From the NCBI GenBank assembly GCA_937135995.1, contig CAKZOF010000449.1, positions 1-7,538 of the forward strand: a DNA stretch of 7,538 bases, in the 5' to 3' direction. Positions 1-6,425 of this stretch are shown here, in pieces. The notes beneath the pieces are model-generated. The model did not search any database and was not told the origin of the DNA. It worked only from the letters and a program-made list of their open reading frames with translations. This DNA is from an uncultured Pyrinomonas sp. (GTDB taxonomy: Bacteria > Acidobacteriota > Blastocatellia > Pyrinomonadales > Pyrinomonadaceae). The position numbers and the translations under genes were made by a program. Numbering within the stretch: the first letter of the stretch is position 1; every line of letters starts with the position of its first letter.

Positions 1-1
1 C

Positions 2-2002
2 CAACGCCTGAGTCAATCGCAGCGCTTCGCTCCGCCGACCGAAGAATTGCGCGCCTCGCTCGCCGATGATGCGCGCCTCATGCCCGAGATCGCCGACGAG
101 ATCGTGCGGCGCAATCCGGAAGAGCCCTACCGGCAGAAGCTCTCTTTCATCTACGTGCGGCTGGAGAACACACTGCGACGCAACCGCGATCTCGCTTCGG
201 CGCTGCGGATCGAATCGCCGCAGACGCTGATCTCGACTCGTCCGGGCTTGCCGATCATCACGCGGCTGACGCGTCCCAAGGAGACGCCGGATCGCGTCTA
301 TCGAACGGGCCGCGAACTCTGGGAGGACTTGCGGTTGATCCGCGACAGCCTGCTCGCCAACCAAGCGGCGCATGCGGCGCGCGAAGTGGACCGGCTGATG
401 CGTCAAACCGCCGCCTTCGATCTTCATCTGGCAACGCTCGACCTGCGCCAGCACAGCGAACGGCACACGGCAGCGCTCGCCGAAGTGACGCATGCGCTCG
501 GCATGAAGAGAGATTACGCGCAGATGGACGAATCGGAGCGCGTCGCCTGGTTGACGGAAGAACTCACCTCGCCGCGCCCGCTCTTCAGTCCCGATGCGCG
601 TTTCAGCGACGAAACGACCGAAACGCTCAACGTCTTTCGCGTCGCGCGGCGCGCCCTCGACGAGATCAGCGCTGGCGCCGTCCGTACTTACATCGTTAGC
701 ATGACGCGCGACGCGAGCGATCTGCTAGCCGTGCTCGTCCTCGCCAAACAGGCTGGACTGTGGCAGTGGCCCACGAGCGGCGATGATGACTTGCCGACAA
801 GCAGGCTCGCCGTGGTCCCGCTTTTCGAGACGATCGACGACCTACGTCGCGCGCCCGACGTGATGGACCGCTTGTTCGCCAACCCCGTCTACCAGAAACA
901 CCTTCGCGCCCATGCCGATCTACAAGAGATCATGATCGGCTACTCGGACAGCAGCAAAGACGGCGGTATCTTGACCTCGGCGTGGGAGCTTTACAAAGCG
1001 CAAGAACGCCTCTGGGCAAAGGCGCGCGCCCACGCCATCGAGTTGCGCCTCTTTCACGGGCGCGGTGGCAGCATCGGACGCGGCGGCGGCCCGACGCACG
1101 AAGCCATCTTGGCCCAACCGCCGGGCACGGTGGCCGGGCGTATCAAAATCACCGAACAGGGCGAGGTCATCTCTTCGAAATACGGCCTTCCCGAAATCGC
1201 GCTTCGCAACTTGGAGATGACCACCGCTGCCGTGATCGCCGCGAGCTTGCCGCGCGCCGACGACGCCCGCGCCGCTCGATGGGAAGAGGCCATGGAGCGC
1301 ATTTCCGAAGAGGCCTTCGCTGCCTACCGCCGTTTCGTGCGCGAAACCGACGGTTTTTACGACTATTTCACGCAAGCGACGCCCATCGAAGAACTCCAAC
1401 ACCTACGCATCGGCTCGCGCCCAACCAGACGCAAAACCGGCTCGCGCAATCTGGATGACTTGCGGGCTATCCCGTGGGTCTTCGGCTGGACGCAAAGCCG
1501 CCATCTCGTTCCCGGGTGGCTCGCTGTCGGCACGGCGCTCGAAAGTTTCTTGCGGCAAAGTCCGCGCGCGCACCTGCGCCTGCTGCGCGAGATGTATCGC
1601 GACTGGCCCTTTTTCCACAGCACGCTGTCGAACATCGAGATGGCGCTCGCCAAAGCCGACATGCGCATCGCGCGCCAGTACGCCGCACGCACGCCCGACA
1701 AGAAGCTCGGTCGCCGCATCTTCCGTCTGCTGGCCGAAGAGTATGACCGCACGCGACGCATGGTGCTAGCGATATCGGGCGAAAAGAGGCTGCTCGACAA
1801 CTGGCCCGTGCTGCAACGCTCGATCGCCGTGCGCAATCCGTACGTCGATCCGATGAGCTACTTGCAGGTCGAACTCTTGGCACGTAAACGCGCTTGCGCG
1901 AGCGGCGCTTGCGACCTTCCCGCCGAAGAGCGTGATAGACTCCTTTACGCCATACTGCTGACCATCAACGGCATCGCCGCCGGCTTGCGCAATACGGGCT
2001 GA
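2..2002 (+). CDS. ppc: Phosphoenolpyruvate carboxylase, C-terminal ~666 residues (5' end outside window)
   Basis: PEPC carboxylates phosphoenolpyruvate with bicarbonate to give oxaloacetate, the anaplerotic feed of the TCA cycle; it is a cytosolic homotetramer. The frame is open to the left edge (a TTG at 47 is an internal leucine, not a start), so roughly the first quarter, including the histidine of the VLTAHPTE motif, is missing. Family signatures are clear: GYSDSSKDGG (938-967, with the active-site lysine), FHGRGGSIGRGGGP (1052-1093, glycine/arginine catalytic loop), ITEQGEVISSKYG shortly after, RIGSRPTRR, RAIPWVFGWTQSR, and the conserved C-terminus TINGIAAGLRNTG, ending in TGA at 2000-2002. 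No frameshift or internal stop is seen. It converges on the ferredoxin gene with a hairpin terminator between them. Regulatory behaviour cannot be read from this fragment. Identification is essentially certain. Confidence 0.97.
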   Translation, partial: QRLSQSQRFAPPTEELRASLADDARLMPEIADEIVRRNPEEPYRQKLSFIYVRLENTLRRNRDLASALRIESPQTLISTRPGLPIITRLTRPKETPDRVYRTGRELWEDLRLIRDSLLANQAAHAAREVDRLMRQTAAFDLHLATLDLRQHSERHTAALAEVTHALGMKRDYAQMDESERVAWLTEELTSPRPLFSPDARFSDETTETLNVFRVARRALDEISAGAVRTYIVSMTRDASDLLAVLVLAKQAGLWQWPTSGDDDLPTSRLAVVPLFETIDDLRRAPDVMDRLFANPVYQKHLRAHADLQEIMIGYSDSSKDGGILTSAWELYKAQERLWAKARAHAIELRLFHGRGGSIGRGGGPTHEAILAQPPGTVAGRIKITEQGEVISSKYGLPEIALRNLEMTTAAVIAASLPRADDARAARWEEAMERISEEAFAAYRRFVRETDGFYDYFTQATPIEELQHLRIGSRPTRRKTGSRNLDDLRAIPWVFGWTQSRHLVPGWLAVGTALESFLRQSPRAHLRLLREMYRDWPFFHSTLSNIEMALAKADMRIARQYAARTPDKKLGRRIFRLLAEEYDRTRRMVLAISGEKRLLDNWPVLQRSIAVRNPYVDPMSYLQVELLARKRACASGACDLPAEERDRLLYAILLTINGIAAGLRNTG

Positions 2003-2008
2003 AGACGA

Positions 2009-2058
2009 TTAAAAGAAAGCGGCGCGACCGAAGTTCGACTTCCGGCGCGCCGCTTTCT
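2009..2058 (-). terminator. Strong intrinsic terminator between convergent ppc and ferredoxin genes
   Basis: A perfect 13-bp inverted repeat, AGAAAGCGGCGCG (2014-2026) with CGCGCCGCTTTCT (2046-2058), encloses a further stem (CCG/CGG then AAGT/ACTT with small bulges) capped by a 3-nt loop. Read on the - strand the stem is followed directly by a T-rich run (TTTCTTTTAA), the form of a Rho-independent terminator for the ferredoxin gene, whose stop lies 17 bp away. On the + strand the stem ends in TTTCT but a long U tract is lacking, so termination of ppc here is likely but weaker. Confidence 0.85.
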
Positions 2059-2074
2059 GCTCGCTCGGCGAACA

Positions 2075-2374
2075 CTATTCTTCCGGTCCAGCGCAGTTCG
2101 GCCCGTGCAAGGCCGGTTTCTTCGTGCTGATGATCGGGTACTTCTCCGCTTCTTCGGCATTGAGGCGGATCCAGTCTTGATACTCGTCCGGCACATTCAC
2201 GTCCGGGTAGATGGCTTCCACGGGACACTCTGGCACACACGCATCGCAGTCGATGCACGTGTTCGGGTTGATCACCAAACGGTCCGGCAATTCATGGAAG
2301 GCTTCCACCGGACAGACGGCAGCGCAGTCGGTATATTTGCAGTCAACACAAGGTTCGGTAACGACGTACGTCAT
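2075..2374 (-). CDS. fdxA: 7Fe ([3Fe-4S][4Fe-4S]) bacterial-type ferredoxin, 99 aa
   Basis: Small soluble iron-sulfur electron carrier of the Azotobacter FdI/FdxA type; the redox partner is not indicated by the neighbours. Cysteines fall at C9, C12, C17, C21-P, C40, C43, C46, C50-P and C94. By alignment with Azotobacter FdI, C9, C17 and C50 would hold the 3Fe cluster and C21, C40, C43 and C46 the 4Fe cluster. C12 would be the extra, non-ligand cysteine, and the second extra cysteine of FdI is an alanine here (A25). The tail (PDEYQDWIRLNAEEAEKYP) resembles the FdI C-terminal region. The start is ATG at 2374, because a perfect AGGAGG lies 6 nt upstream; the TTG one codon earlier is less likely. 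It sits downstream of kdsD on the same strand, with a ~195-bp gap that suggests its own promoter. The family is certain; the symbol is by analogy. Confidence 0.92.
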   Translation of the reverse strand: MTYVVTEPCVDCKYTDCAAVCPVEAFHELPDRLVINPNTCIDCDACVPECPVEAIYPDVNVPDEYQDWIRLNAEEAEKYPIISTKKPALHGPNCAGPEE

Positions 2375-2380
2375 CAAAGA

Positions 2381-2386
2381 CCTCCT
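2381..2386 (-). promoter_or_regulatory. Consensus Shine-Dalgarno of the ferredoxin gene
   Basis: AGGAGG on the - strand, 6 nt before the ATG at 2374. It decides the start in favour of the ATG over the adjacent in-frame TTG at 2377 and suggests strong translation initiation. Confidence 0.85.
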
Positions 2387-2569
2387 TCGGTGCTTATCAA
2401 CAACGCTTGCTGCGGCGAATGCTCAACGGATCATGACGGTTGCCGCGCCTGCCAACCGAGGCGCTTCGAGCAAACATACTCTATCGACGACCGCTTGTTA
2501 AGCGAGTGACCGAAGTCATTGCCGCGCGAGCAAAAATTTGATCTTCTCGCGAAACGTTCGCCAAGCGTC

Positions 2570-3550
2570 CTACAACCCGCTCCGCACGATGTCGTGCAAC
2601 CGGATCAACCCGACGCACGTCCCATCGGCCTCCACCACCGGGAGAACGGAGATTTGCGAAGGGCGATCCTCCATCAACCGAAGCGCGTCGTAGGCGAGCG
2701 TCGCGGGCGAGACAACCACGGGCTTGCGCGTCATCACGGCCGAGCAACGCATGACAGCGAGGTCCGCCGGCTGGCTCCGCTCGAAGGCGCGCCGCAGATC
2801 CCCGTCGGTGATAATGCCGAGCAGATGGTGTCGCTCGTCGACAACGTTGACAGCCCCCAGTCCGCCGCGTGTGATGGCGCGTACGGCATCGAGCAATGTG
2901 GCATCAGGACCGATGGTCGGGTTCTGCTCGCCGCTGTGCATCAGATCGCCTACGCGCAAGGTCAAACGCTTGCCCAATCTTCCAGCCGGGTGGTTGAGCG
3001 CGAAATCTTCTGGCGTCACGCCCTTCAACCGCATCAAGGTGAGGGCCAACGCATCACCGAGCGCCAACGCGACGGTGGTGCTCGCCGTCGGCGCGAGGTT
3101 GAAGGGACAAGCCTCTTTGTCCACGGAAGCGTCGAGCACGACGTCGGCGCGCCGCGCGAGCGTCGAAGCGAGGTTTCCGACAATAGCGATCACGGGCACA
3201 CCGCGCCGCTTCAAAGAGGGCAACATGGCGATGATCTCGTCAGTCTCACCGCTGTTGCTAATGGCGACGACCACATCGTCCGCACCGACCATGCCCAATC
3301 CGCCGTGCAACGCGTCGGACGGGTGAAGGTAGAGGGCTGGCGTTCCCGTGCTCGTCATGGTGGCGGCGATCTTCTGCGCGATGTTGCCCGATTTCCCGAT
3401 GCCGGTCGTGATCACCTTGCCCGCGCAAGCAAGCAACAAAGCGACGGCGCGCTTCACCGACGCATCATCGAGGCGCGCCGCCGTGCGCGCGATCGCTTCG
3501 GCTTCGAGCGTCAAAAAGCGCCGGACTTCGGTAGTCTGATGATCTTGCAT
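2570..3550 (-). CDS. kdsD: D-arabinose 5-phosphate isomerase (KdsD/KpsF/GutQ family), 326 aa
   Basis: Interconverts D-ribulose 5-phosphate and D-arabinose 5-phosphate, the first committed step to KDO of the lipopolysaccharide inner core; cytosolic. Length matches the family (E. coli KdsD is 328 aa). An N-terminal SIS sugar-isomerase domain (about residues 30-175) carries TGIGKSG (49-55), SNSGET (98-103) and CPFNLAPTASTT (148-159), followed by NHPAGRLG. Two CBS domains follow: about 200-260, with GIITDGDLRR, and about 270-326. The ATG at 3550 was chosen because the family alignment begins there and a GGAAG motif precedes it. The frame stays open further upstream, but that part is only the antisense of tRNA-Arg. 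No kdsC or kdsB homolog is adjacent, so the gene looks solitary. GutQ or KpsF paralogy cannot be excluded from sequence alone. Confidence 0.93.
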   Translation of the reverse strand: MQDHQTTEVRRFLTLEAEAIARTAARLDDASVKRAVALLLACAGKVITTGIGKSGNIAQKIAATMTSTGTPALYLHPSDALHGGLGMVGADDVVVAISNSGETDEIIAMLPSLKRRGVPVIAIVGNLASTLARRADVVLDASVDKEACPFNLAPTASTTVALALGDALALTLMRLKGVTPEDFALNHPAGRLGKRLTLRVGDLMHSGEQNPTIGPDATLLDAVRAITRGGLGAVNVVDERHHLLGIITDGDLRRAFERSQPADLAVMRCSAVMTRKPVVVSPATLAYDALRLMEDRPSQISVLPVVEADGTCVGLIRLHDIVRSGL

Positions 3551-3706
3551 CGTCTTCCGGTCAGTTCGCGCCGGTCGAGCTGGCGAAACGGTGAAGCATA
3601 CTTCTTGGCGCACCTTTTCGACAAGCGCTGCGGTGCAACGGCGCGACCCCATCGTGCAGACCGAAAGAGTCGACGCCCCGGCCACCTTCACCGAGCGTGT
3701 TCGCGC

Positions 3707-3736
3707 TGGAAAAGGCACGCGCCTTTGTGCTATTTT
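3707..3736 (+). promoter_or_regulatory. Possible extended -10 promoter for tRNA-Arg
   Basis: TATTTT (3731-3736) is preceded by TGC, giving an extended -10 form. A weak -35 candidate, TGGAAA (3707-3712), lies 18 bp upstream. Predicted transcription would begin around 3743, only a few nucleotides before the tRNA 5' end. A short perfect dyad, AAAGGC-ACGC-GCCTTT (3711-3726), fills the spacer. Both hexamers match consensus at 4 of 6 positions, so the call is tentative. Confidence 0.35.
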
Positions 3737-3745
3737 TGCGGTTGC

Positions 3746-3822
3746 GCCCGCGTAGCTCAGTGGATTAGAGCGTTGGTCTCCGGAACCAAAGGTCGCAGGT
3801 TCGAATCCTGCCGCGGGCACCA
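3746..3822 (+). tRNA. tRNA-Arg, anticodon CCG
   Basis: Full cloverleaf: acceptor GCCCGCG (3746-3752) pairs with CGCGGGC (3812-3818). The D-stem is GCTC/GAGC. The anticodon stem TTGGT/ACCAA encloses the loop CTCCGGA, with CCG at 3780-3782. The T-stem GCAGG/CCTGC encloses TTCGAAT. Discriminator A3819 is followed by an encoded CCA. It reads the CGG arginine codon. A 163-bp gap separates it from tRNA-Leu downstream, so the two need not share a transcript. Confidence 0.97.
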
Positions 3823-3904
3823 CCCACCTTTCTGCAGCGAACCACTGCACGCTTTCAGCGCCGATCTTGCAAGAACTCTTTCGTCCGGAGCAGTTGTCTG
3901 CAAC

Positions 3905-3932
3905 TAGACAGCGCCGCGCGAAATGTTTTAAT
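3905..3932 (+). promoter_or_regulatory. Sigma-70-like promoter upstream of tRNA-Leu and tig
   Basis: TAGACA (3905-3910, 5 of 6 to TTGACA), a 16-bp spacer, then TTTAAT (3927-3932, 5 of 6 to TATAAT) preceded by TGT as an extended -10. Predicted start is near 3939, about 46 nt before the tRNA-Leu 5' end. It is the best promoter-like sequence I found and, since only 47 bp separate tRNA-Leu from tig, could drive both. An inverted pair TGTCT/AGACA (3895-3899 and 3906-3910) overlaps the -35. Confidence 0.55.
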
Positions 3933-3985
3933 CTTGATTGCTCCACAGGAGAAAGTCCACGAGTTTGAAAATTCCGTGTTGGCAC

Positions 3986-4070
3986 GCGAAAGTGGCGGAA
4001 CAGGTAGACGCGCGTGACTTAGGATCACGTCCCGCAAGGGGTGGGGGTTCGAGTCCCCCCTTTCGCACCA
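3986..4070 (+). tRNA. tRNA-Leu, anticodon TAG
   Basis: Class II tRNA of 85 nt. Acceptor GCGAAAG (3986-3992) pairs with CTTTCGC (4060-4066). The anticodon stem CGTGA/TCACG encloses the loop CTTAGGA, with TAG at 4020-4022. A long variable arm (CCC-GCAA-GGG) follows. The T-stem GGGGG/CCCCC encloses TTCGAGT. Discriminator A is followed by encoded CCA ending at 4070. It reads CUN leucine codons, mainly CUA/CUG. It lies 47 bp upstream of tig on the same strand, so tRNA processing from a tRNA-Leu-tig transcript is plausible. Confidence 0.97.
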
Positions 4071-4117
4071 ACCCTTCCAAGCTCGCAATCCACAGCACAA
4101 CGAATGGTGAACGGAGA

Positions 4118-5554
4118 ATGAAGACCGAAGTCATTGACATATCGCCCACGCGCAAAGAGTTGCGCATCGAGATCGAGGCCGAACGCATCCGGGCCGAAGT
4201 GGACCGCGTCAGCAACGAACTAGCGCGCCATGCAGCGGTCCCCGGCTTTCGTCCCGGACGCGCGCCGCAGGCGATGATCCGTCAACGGTACAAGAAAGAG
4301 ATTCGCGGCGAAGTGCTCGGCGAATTGATCCCGCAAGCGCTGAGCGAAGCTTTGCAACAGCATCCTTTCGACATCATCGGTGAGCCACAATTGCGCTTTG
4401 CCGACGCCGACAGTCTCGAACGACTCGGATCGGAACCGTTGACCATCCACGCGGCAATCGAGGTCTTGCCGACCATCGAACTGGGCCAGTATCGCGGCCT
4501 CGAACTAGTCCGCCGCACCCGTCCGGTGACCGCTGAGGAGGTCGAAGAGGTCATCGCACAGATGCGCGAGTCGTCCGCCGTGCTCGTCCCCGTCGAGGAC
4601 CGCGGCGCGCAAGTGGGCGACACGGTGACGGTCAATCTCCGCGGGCGCTTCGTCGATGACCCGCAAGCCGAAGAGATCAACATCGACGAGGTCGACGTCG
4701 TGCTCGGCGAAGAGGGCGTGCTCGCAGCCTTCAACGAGAACCTCGCGGGCGTCCGCCCCGACGAAGAGAAGACCTTCACGGTCGAGTACCCGCCCGATTA
4801 CAAGGCTCAGGGGCTGGCCGGCAAGCGCGTCGAATACACGGCGCACGTCATCGCCGTCAGGCGCAAAGAACTGCCCACGCTCGACGACGAATGGGCCAAG
4901 AGCACGGGCGAGGGCGTCTCGTCGCTCGACGAACTGCGCCAGCAGACGCGCCAGCGACTGGAGAGCTACGCGCGCGACGAGGCCGAGCGCCGGCTGCGCG
5001 ACGAAGCCATCGAGAAGCTGCTCGCCGCGCACCGATTCGAAGTGCCCGCCACGCTGGTCCAGCAAGAAGCCCGTCGTCTGCTCGAAAGGAGCGTGCAGCG
5101 TTTGATGGAGATGGGCATCGATCCGCGCAGCGAGGAGATCCGTTGGGACGAGGTCGCGGCGGCGACGCACCAGCGAGCTGAAGAGAACGTGCGCGCGGAA
5201 TTGCTGCTCGAACGCATCGCCGAACAAGAAGGGATCACCGTCGGCGACGAAGAGATCGAAGCCGAGATCGAGCGCTTCGCGCGCGCCATCCGAGAACCGG
5301 TCGAGCGCGTGCGCGCTGCCTTGACAAAGCAAGAAGCCCAACATAGCATCGCCAGTGGGTTGCGCCAACAGAAGGCGTTGACCCTCGTTATTGAAAACGC
5401 AAACATTCGCGACGAAGAGTGGCGCCCGCATGAAGATGAGGCGCAAGCGGAAGAGGGAGCGTCCACCGAGACGAGCGCCGCTTCCGCTTCGTCTTCTTCG
5501 GACGCTGAAACTTCTGGTTCAACGTCGGATTCAACTTCGGAACACACCCGATGA
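4118..5554 (+). CDS. tig: Trigger factor, ribosome-associated chaperone and peptidyl-prolyl isomerase, 478 aa
   Basis: Binds at the ribosome exit tunnel and shields nascent chains; cytosolic. The N-terminal ribosome-binding domain (about 1-120) contains the signature GFRPGRAP (43-50; the family form is GFRxGxxP). A FKBP-type PPIase domain spans about 158-248 (GDTVTVNLRGRF... through AHVIAVRRKELP). The helical C-terminal chaperone domain spans about 255-430. The start is ATG 4118, giving the expected MKTEVIDIS-like N-terminus, with CGGAG just upstream; the frame remains open into tRNA-Leu, but that part is not protein. Residues ~437-478 form a low-complexity acidic, Ser/Thr/Ala-rich tail beyond the conserved fold. 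It heads the tig-clpP-clpX cluster: chaperone first, then protease and unfoldase. The stop is 48 bp from the clpP start, so co-transcription is likely. Confidence 0.97.
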   Translation: MKTEVIDISPTRKELRIEIEAERIRAEVDRVSNELARHAAVPGFRPGRAPQAMIRQRYKKEIRGEVLGELIPQALSEALQQHPFDIIGEPQLRFADADSLERLGSEPLTIHAAIEVLPTIELGQYRGLELVRRTRPVTAEEVEEVIAQMRESSAVLVPVEDRGAQVGDTVTVNLRGRFVDDPQAEEINIDEVDVVLGEEGVLAAFNENLAGVRPDEEKTFTVEYPPDYKAQGLAGKRVEYTAHVIAVRRKELPTLDDEWAKSTGEGVSSLDELRQQTRQRLESYARDEAERRLRDEAIEKLLAAHRFEVPATLVQQEARRLLERSVQRLMEMGIDPRSEEIRWDEVAAATHQRAEENVRAELLLERIAEQEGITVGDEEIEAEIERFARAIREPVERVRAALTKQEAQHSIASGLRQQKALTLVIENANIRDEEWRPHEDEAQAEEGASTETSAASASSSSDAETSGSTSDSTSEHTR

Positions 5555-5592
5555 GGATCGGACGAAGCGACTATGCAGCGACAGACTGGTCT

Positions 5593-5596
5593 GGAG
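5593..5596 (+). promoter_or_regulatory. Ribosome binding site deciding the clpP start
   Basis: GGAG 6 nt before ATG 5603. An earlier in-frame ATG at 5573 would add ten residues ([10 protein letters not shown]) that are not typical of ClpP and has only a weak GACGAAG-like site, so 5603 is preferred. Confidence 0.7.
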
Positions 5597-5602
5597 TCAC
5601 AC

Positions 5603-6187
5603 ATGGCATTGATCCCGATGGTGGTTGAGCAAACGTCGCGCGGTGAGCGCGCTTTCGACATCTACTCGCGTTTGCTCAAAGACAACATCATCTTCTTGGG
5701 TACCCCGATCGACGATCAGATCGCTAACCTGATCGTCGCGCAGATGCTCTACTTGGAAGCCGAAGACCCGGAGAAAGACATCAACCTCTACATCAACTCG
5801 CCAGGCGGCTCGATCACGGCCGGCATGGCTATCTACGACACGATGCAGTTCATTCGGCCCGACGTGACGACGATCTGCGTCGGGCAATGCGCGTCCATGG
5901 CGGCGCTGCTTCTCGCCGCCGGAACCAAAGGCAAGCGCTTCGCCCTGCCGAACTCGCGCATCCTGATCCATCAACCATCCGGCGGCGCGCAAGGGCAGGC
6001 GACCGACATCCGCATTCAAGCCGAGGAGATCTTGCGCATGCGCGAGTTGACCTCGCGGTTGCTGGCCAAACACACAGGACAGCCCTACGAGGTCATCGAA
6101 CGCGACGTGGAACGCGACCGCATCATGTCGGCCATGCAGGCCAAAGAGTATGGCTTGATCGACGAGGTGATCGTTCACCGCGAGTGA
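5603..6187 (+). CDS. clpP: ATP-dependent Clp protease proteolytic subunit ClpP, 194 aa
   Basis: Serine peptidase forming the tetradecameric chamber that degrades substrates threaded by ClpX or ClpA/ClpC. The protein is complete and of standard length, with the usual N-terminus [25 protein letters not shown]. The catalytic triad is intact: Ser98 in GQCASMAA, His123 in ILIHQPSGG, and Asp172 in ERDVERDR, with spacing identical to E. coli ClpP. INSPGGS (64-70) forms the oxyanion/handle region. There is no obvious extra propeptide. It lies between tig and clpX in the classic order, so the natural partner is the adjacent ClpX. A stem-loop in the 83-bp gap after clpP may affect the clpP:clpX ratio. 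Codon use matches tig. Confidence 0.98.
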   Translation: MALIPMVVEQTSRGERAFDIYSRLLKDNIIFLGTPIDDQIANLIVAQMLYLEAEDPEKDINLYINSPGGSITAGMAIYDTMQFIRPDVTTICVGQCASMAALLLAAGTKGKRFALPNSRILIHQPSGGAQGQATDIRIQAEEILRMRELTSRLLAKHTGQPYEVIERDVERDRIMSAMQAKEYGLIDEVIVHRE

Positions 6188-6202
6188 GCCCGCTGACGGC
6201 CC

Positions 6203-6238
6203 CGAACCAGCCGGGAAGGACGAAACCGGCCCGGTTCG
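6203..6238 (+). promoter_or_regulatory. Intercistronic stem-loop between clpP and clpX
   Basis: CGAACC (6203-6208) pairs with GGTTCG (6233-6238). After a small internal loop (A opposite CC), GCCGG (6210-6214) pairs with CCGGC (6226-6230), closing an 11-nt loop. There is no U tract after it, so it is not a typical intrinsic terminator. It could be an mRNA-stabilising or attenuating element for clpX. Function is inferred only from position and pairing. Confidence 0.45.
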
Positions 6239-6270
6239 AGGTCGTTGGGCATCGCCCCTGATGAATTCAC

Positions 6271-6417
6271 ATGGTACGCCGAACCGACGAAACGCTGCGC
6301 TGCTCCTTCTGTGGCAAATCACAGAATGAGGTGAAAAAGCTCATTGCAGGGCCGAGCGTTTATATCTGCAATGAGTGCATCGACATCTGCAACGAAATCA
6401 TCTCCGACGATCAGCCG
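6271..6417 (+). CDS. clpX: ClpX unfoldase, N-terminal zinc-binding domain only (truncated at a junction)
   Basis: ClpX is the AAA+ unfoldase that feeds tagged proteins to ClpP. Only about the first 49 codons are present: the complete zinc-binding dimerisation domain with C11-x2-C14 and C33-x2-C36 (CSFCGKS... and [10 protein letters not shown]), ending in NEIISDD. The AAA+ module that should follow (family features PTKKEI-type linker, Walker A and B, sensor motifs, IGF loop; ~370 residues) is absent. After about 6417 the frame reads the antisense of an ABC ATPase gene. The ATG at 6271 is the only possible start (an in-frame TGA lies just upstream at 6262-6264), and no convincing Shine-Dalgarno precedes it. 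Identity of the fragment is clear. The truncation is more likely an assembly or cloning chimera than a real lesion. Confidence 0.9.
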
Positions 6418-6425
6418 GAGCCGGT
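6411..6425. other. Breakpoint: clpX joined to an unrelated ABC transporter fragment
   Basis: Left of this interval the + strand codes for ClpX; right of it the - strand codes for an ABC ATPase whose reading frame hits TGA at 6411-6413, immediately after DVTGSG. Neither gene is complete, and the change is abrupt within ~15 bp. The interval contains GAGCCGG (6418-6424), which recurs at the other breakpoint. Confidence 0.8.

Noticed and set aside
2492..2518. Two adjacent mini-hairpins (CGCTT-GTT-AAGCG and TGAC-CGAA-GTCA) between kdsD and the ferredoxin gene
   Set aside because: Stems of 4-5 bp without a U tract; too weak to call a terminator or operator, and no convincing ferredoxin promoter could be placed in this gap.
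2519..3907. 462-codon open frame on the + strand opposite kdsD
   Set aside because: Arginine/histidine-rich shadow of a well-supported gene in GC-rich DNA, with no recognisable domain, and it also runs through tRNA-Arg.
3551..3985. Long N-terminal extension of KdsD on the - strand, including AAGFEPATFGSGDQRSNPL
   Set aside because: That peptide is the antisense translation of tRNA-Arg, a familiar annotation artefact; the family homology and a ribosome binding site place the start at 3550.
3938..4117. 60-residue N-terminal extension of trigger factor
   Set aside because: It would be translated through tRNA-Leu; the ATG at 4118 gives the standard N-terminus and has a ribosome binding site.
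3928..4215. Short - strand frames with GDSNPHPL- or KGGLEPPPL-like peptides
   Set aside because: Antisense translations of tRNA-Leu, not proteins.
4505..5446. 313-codon open frame on the - strand opposite tig
   Set aside because: Antisense shadow of tig caused by GC-rich codon bias; no family features.
5597..6322. 241-codon open frame on the - strand opposite clpP
   Set aside because: Antisense of ClpP catalytic regions; no independent support.
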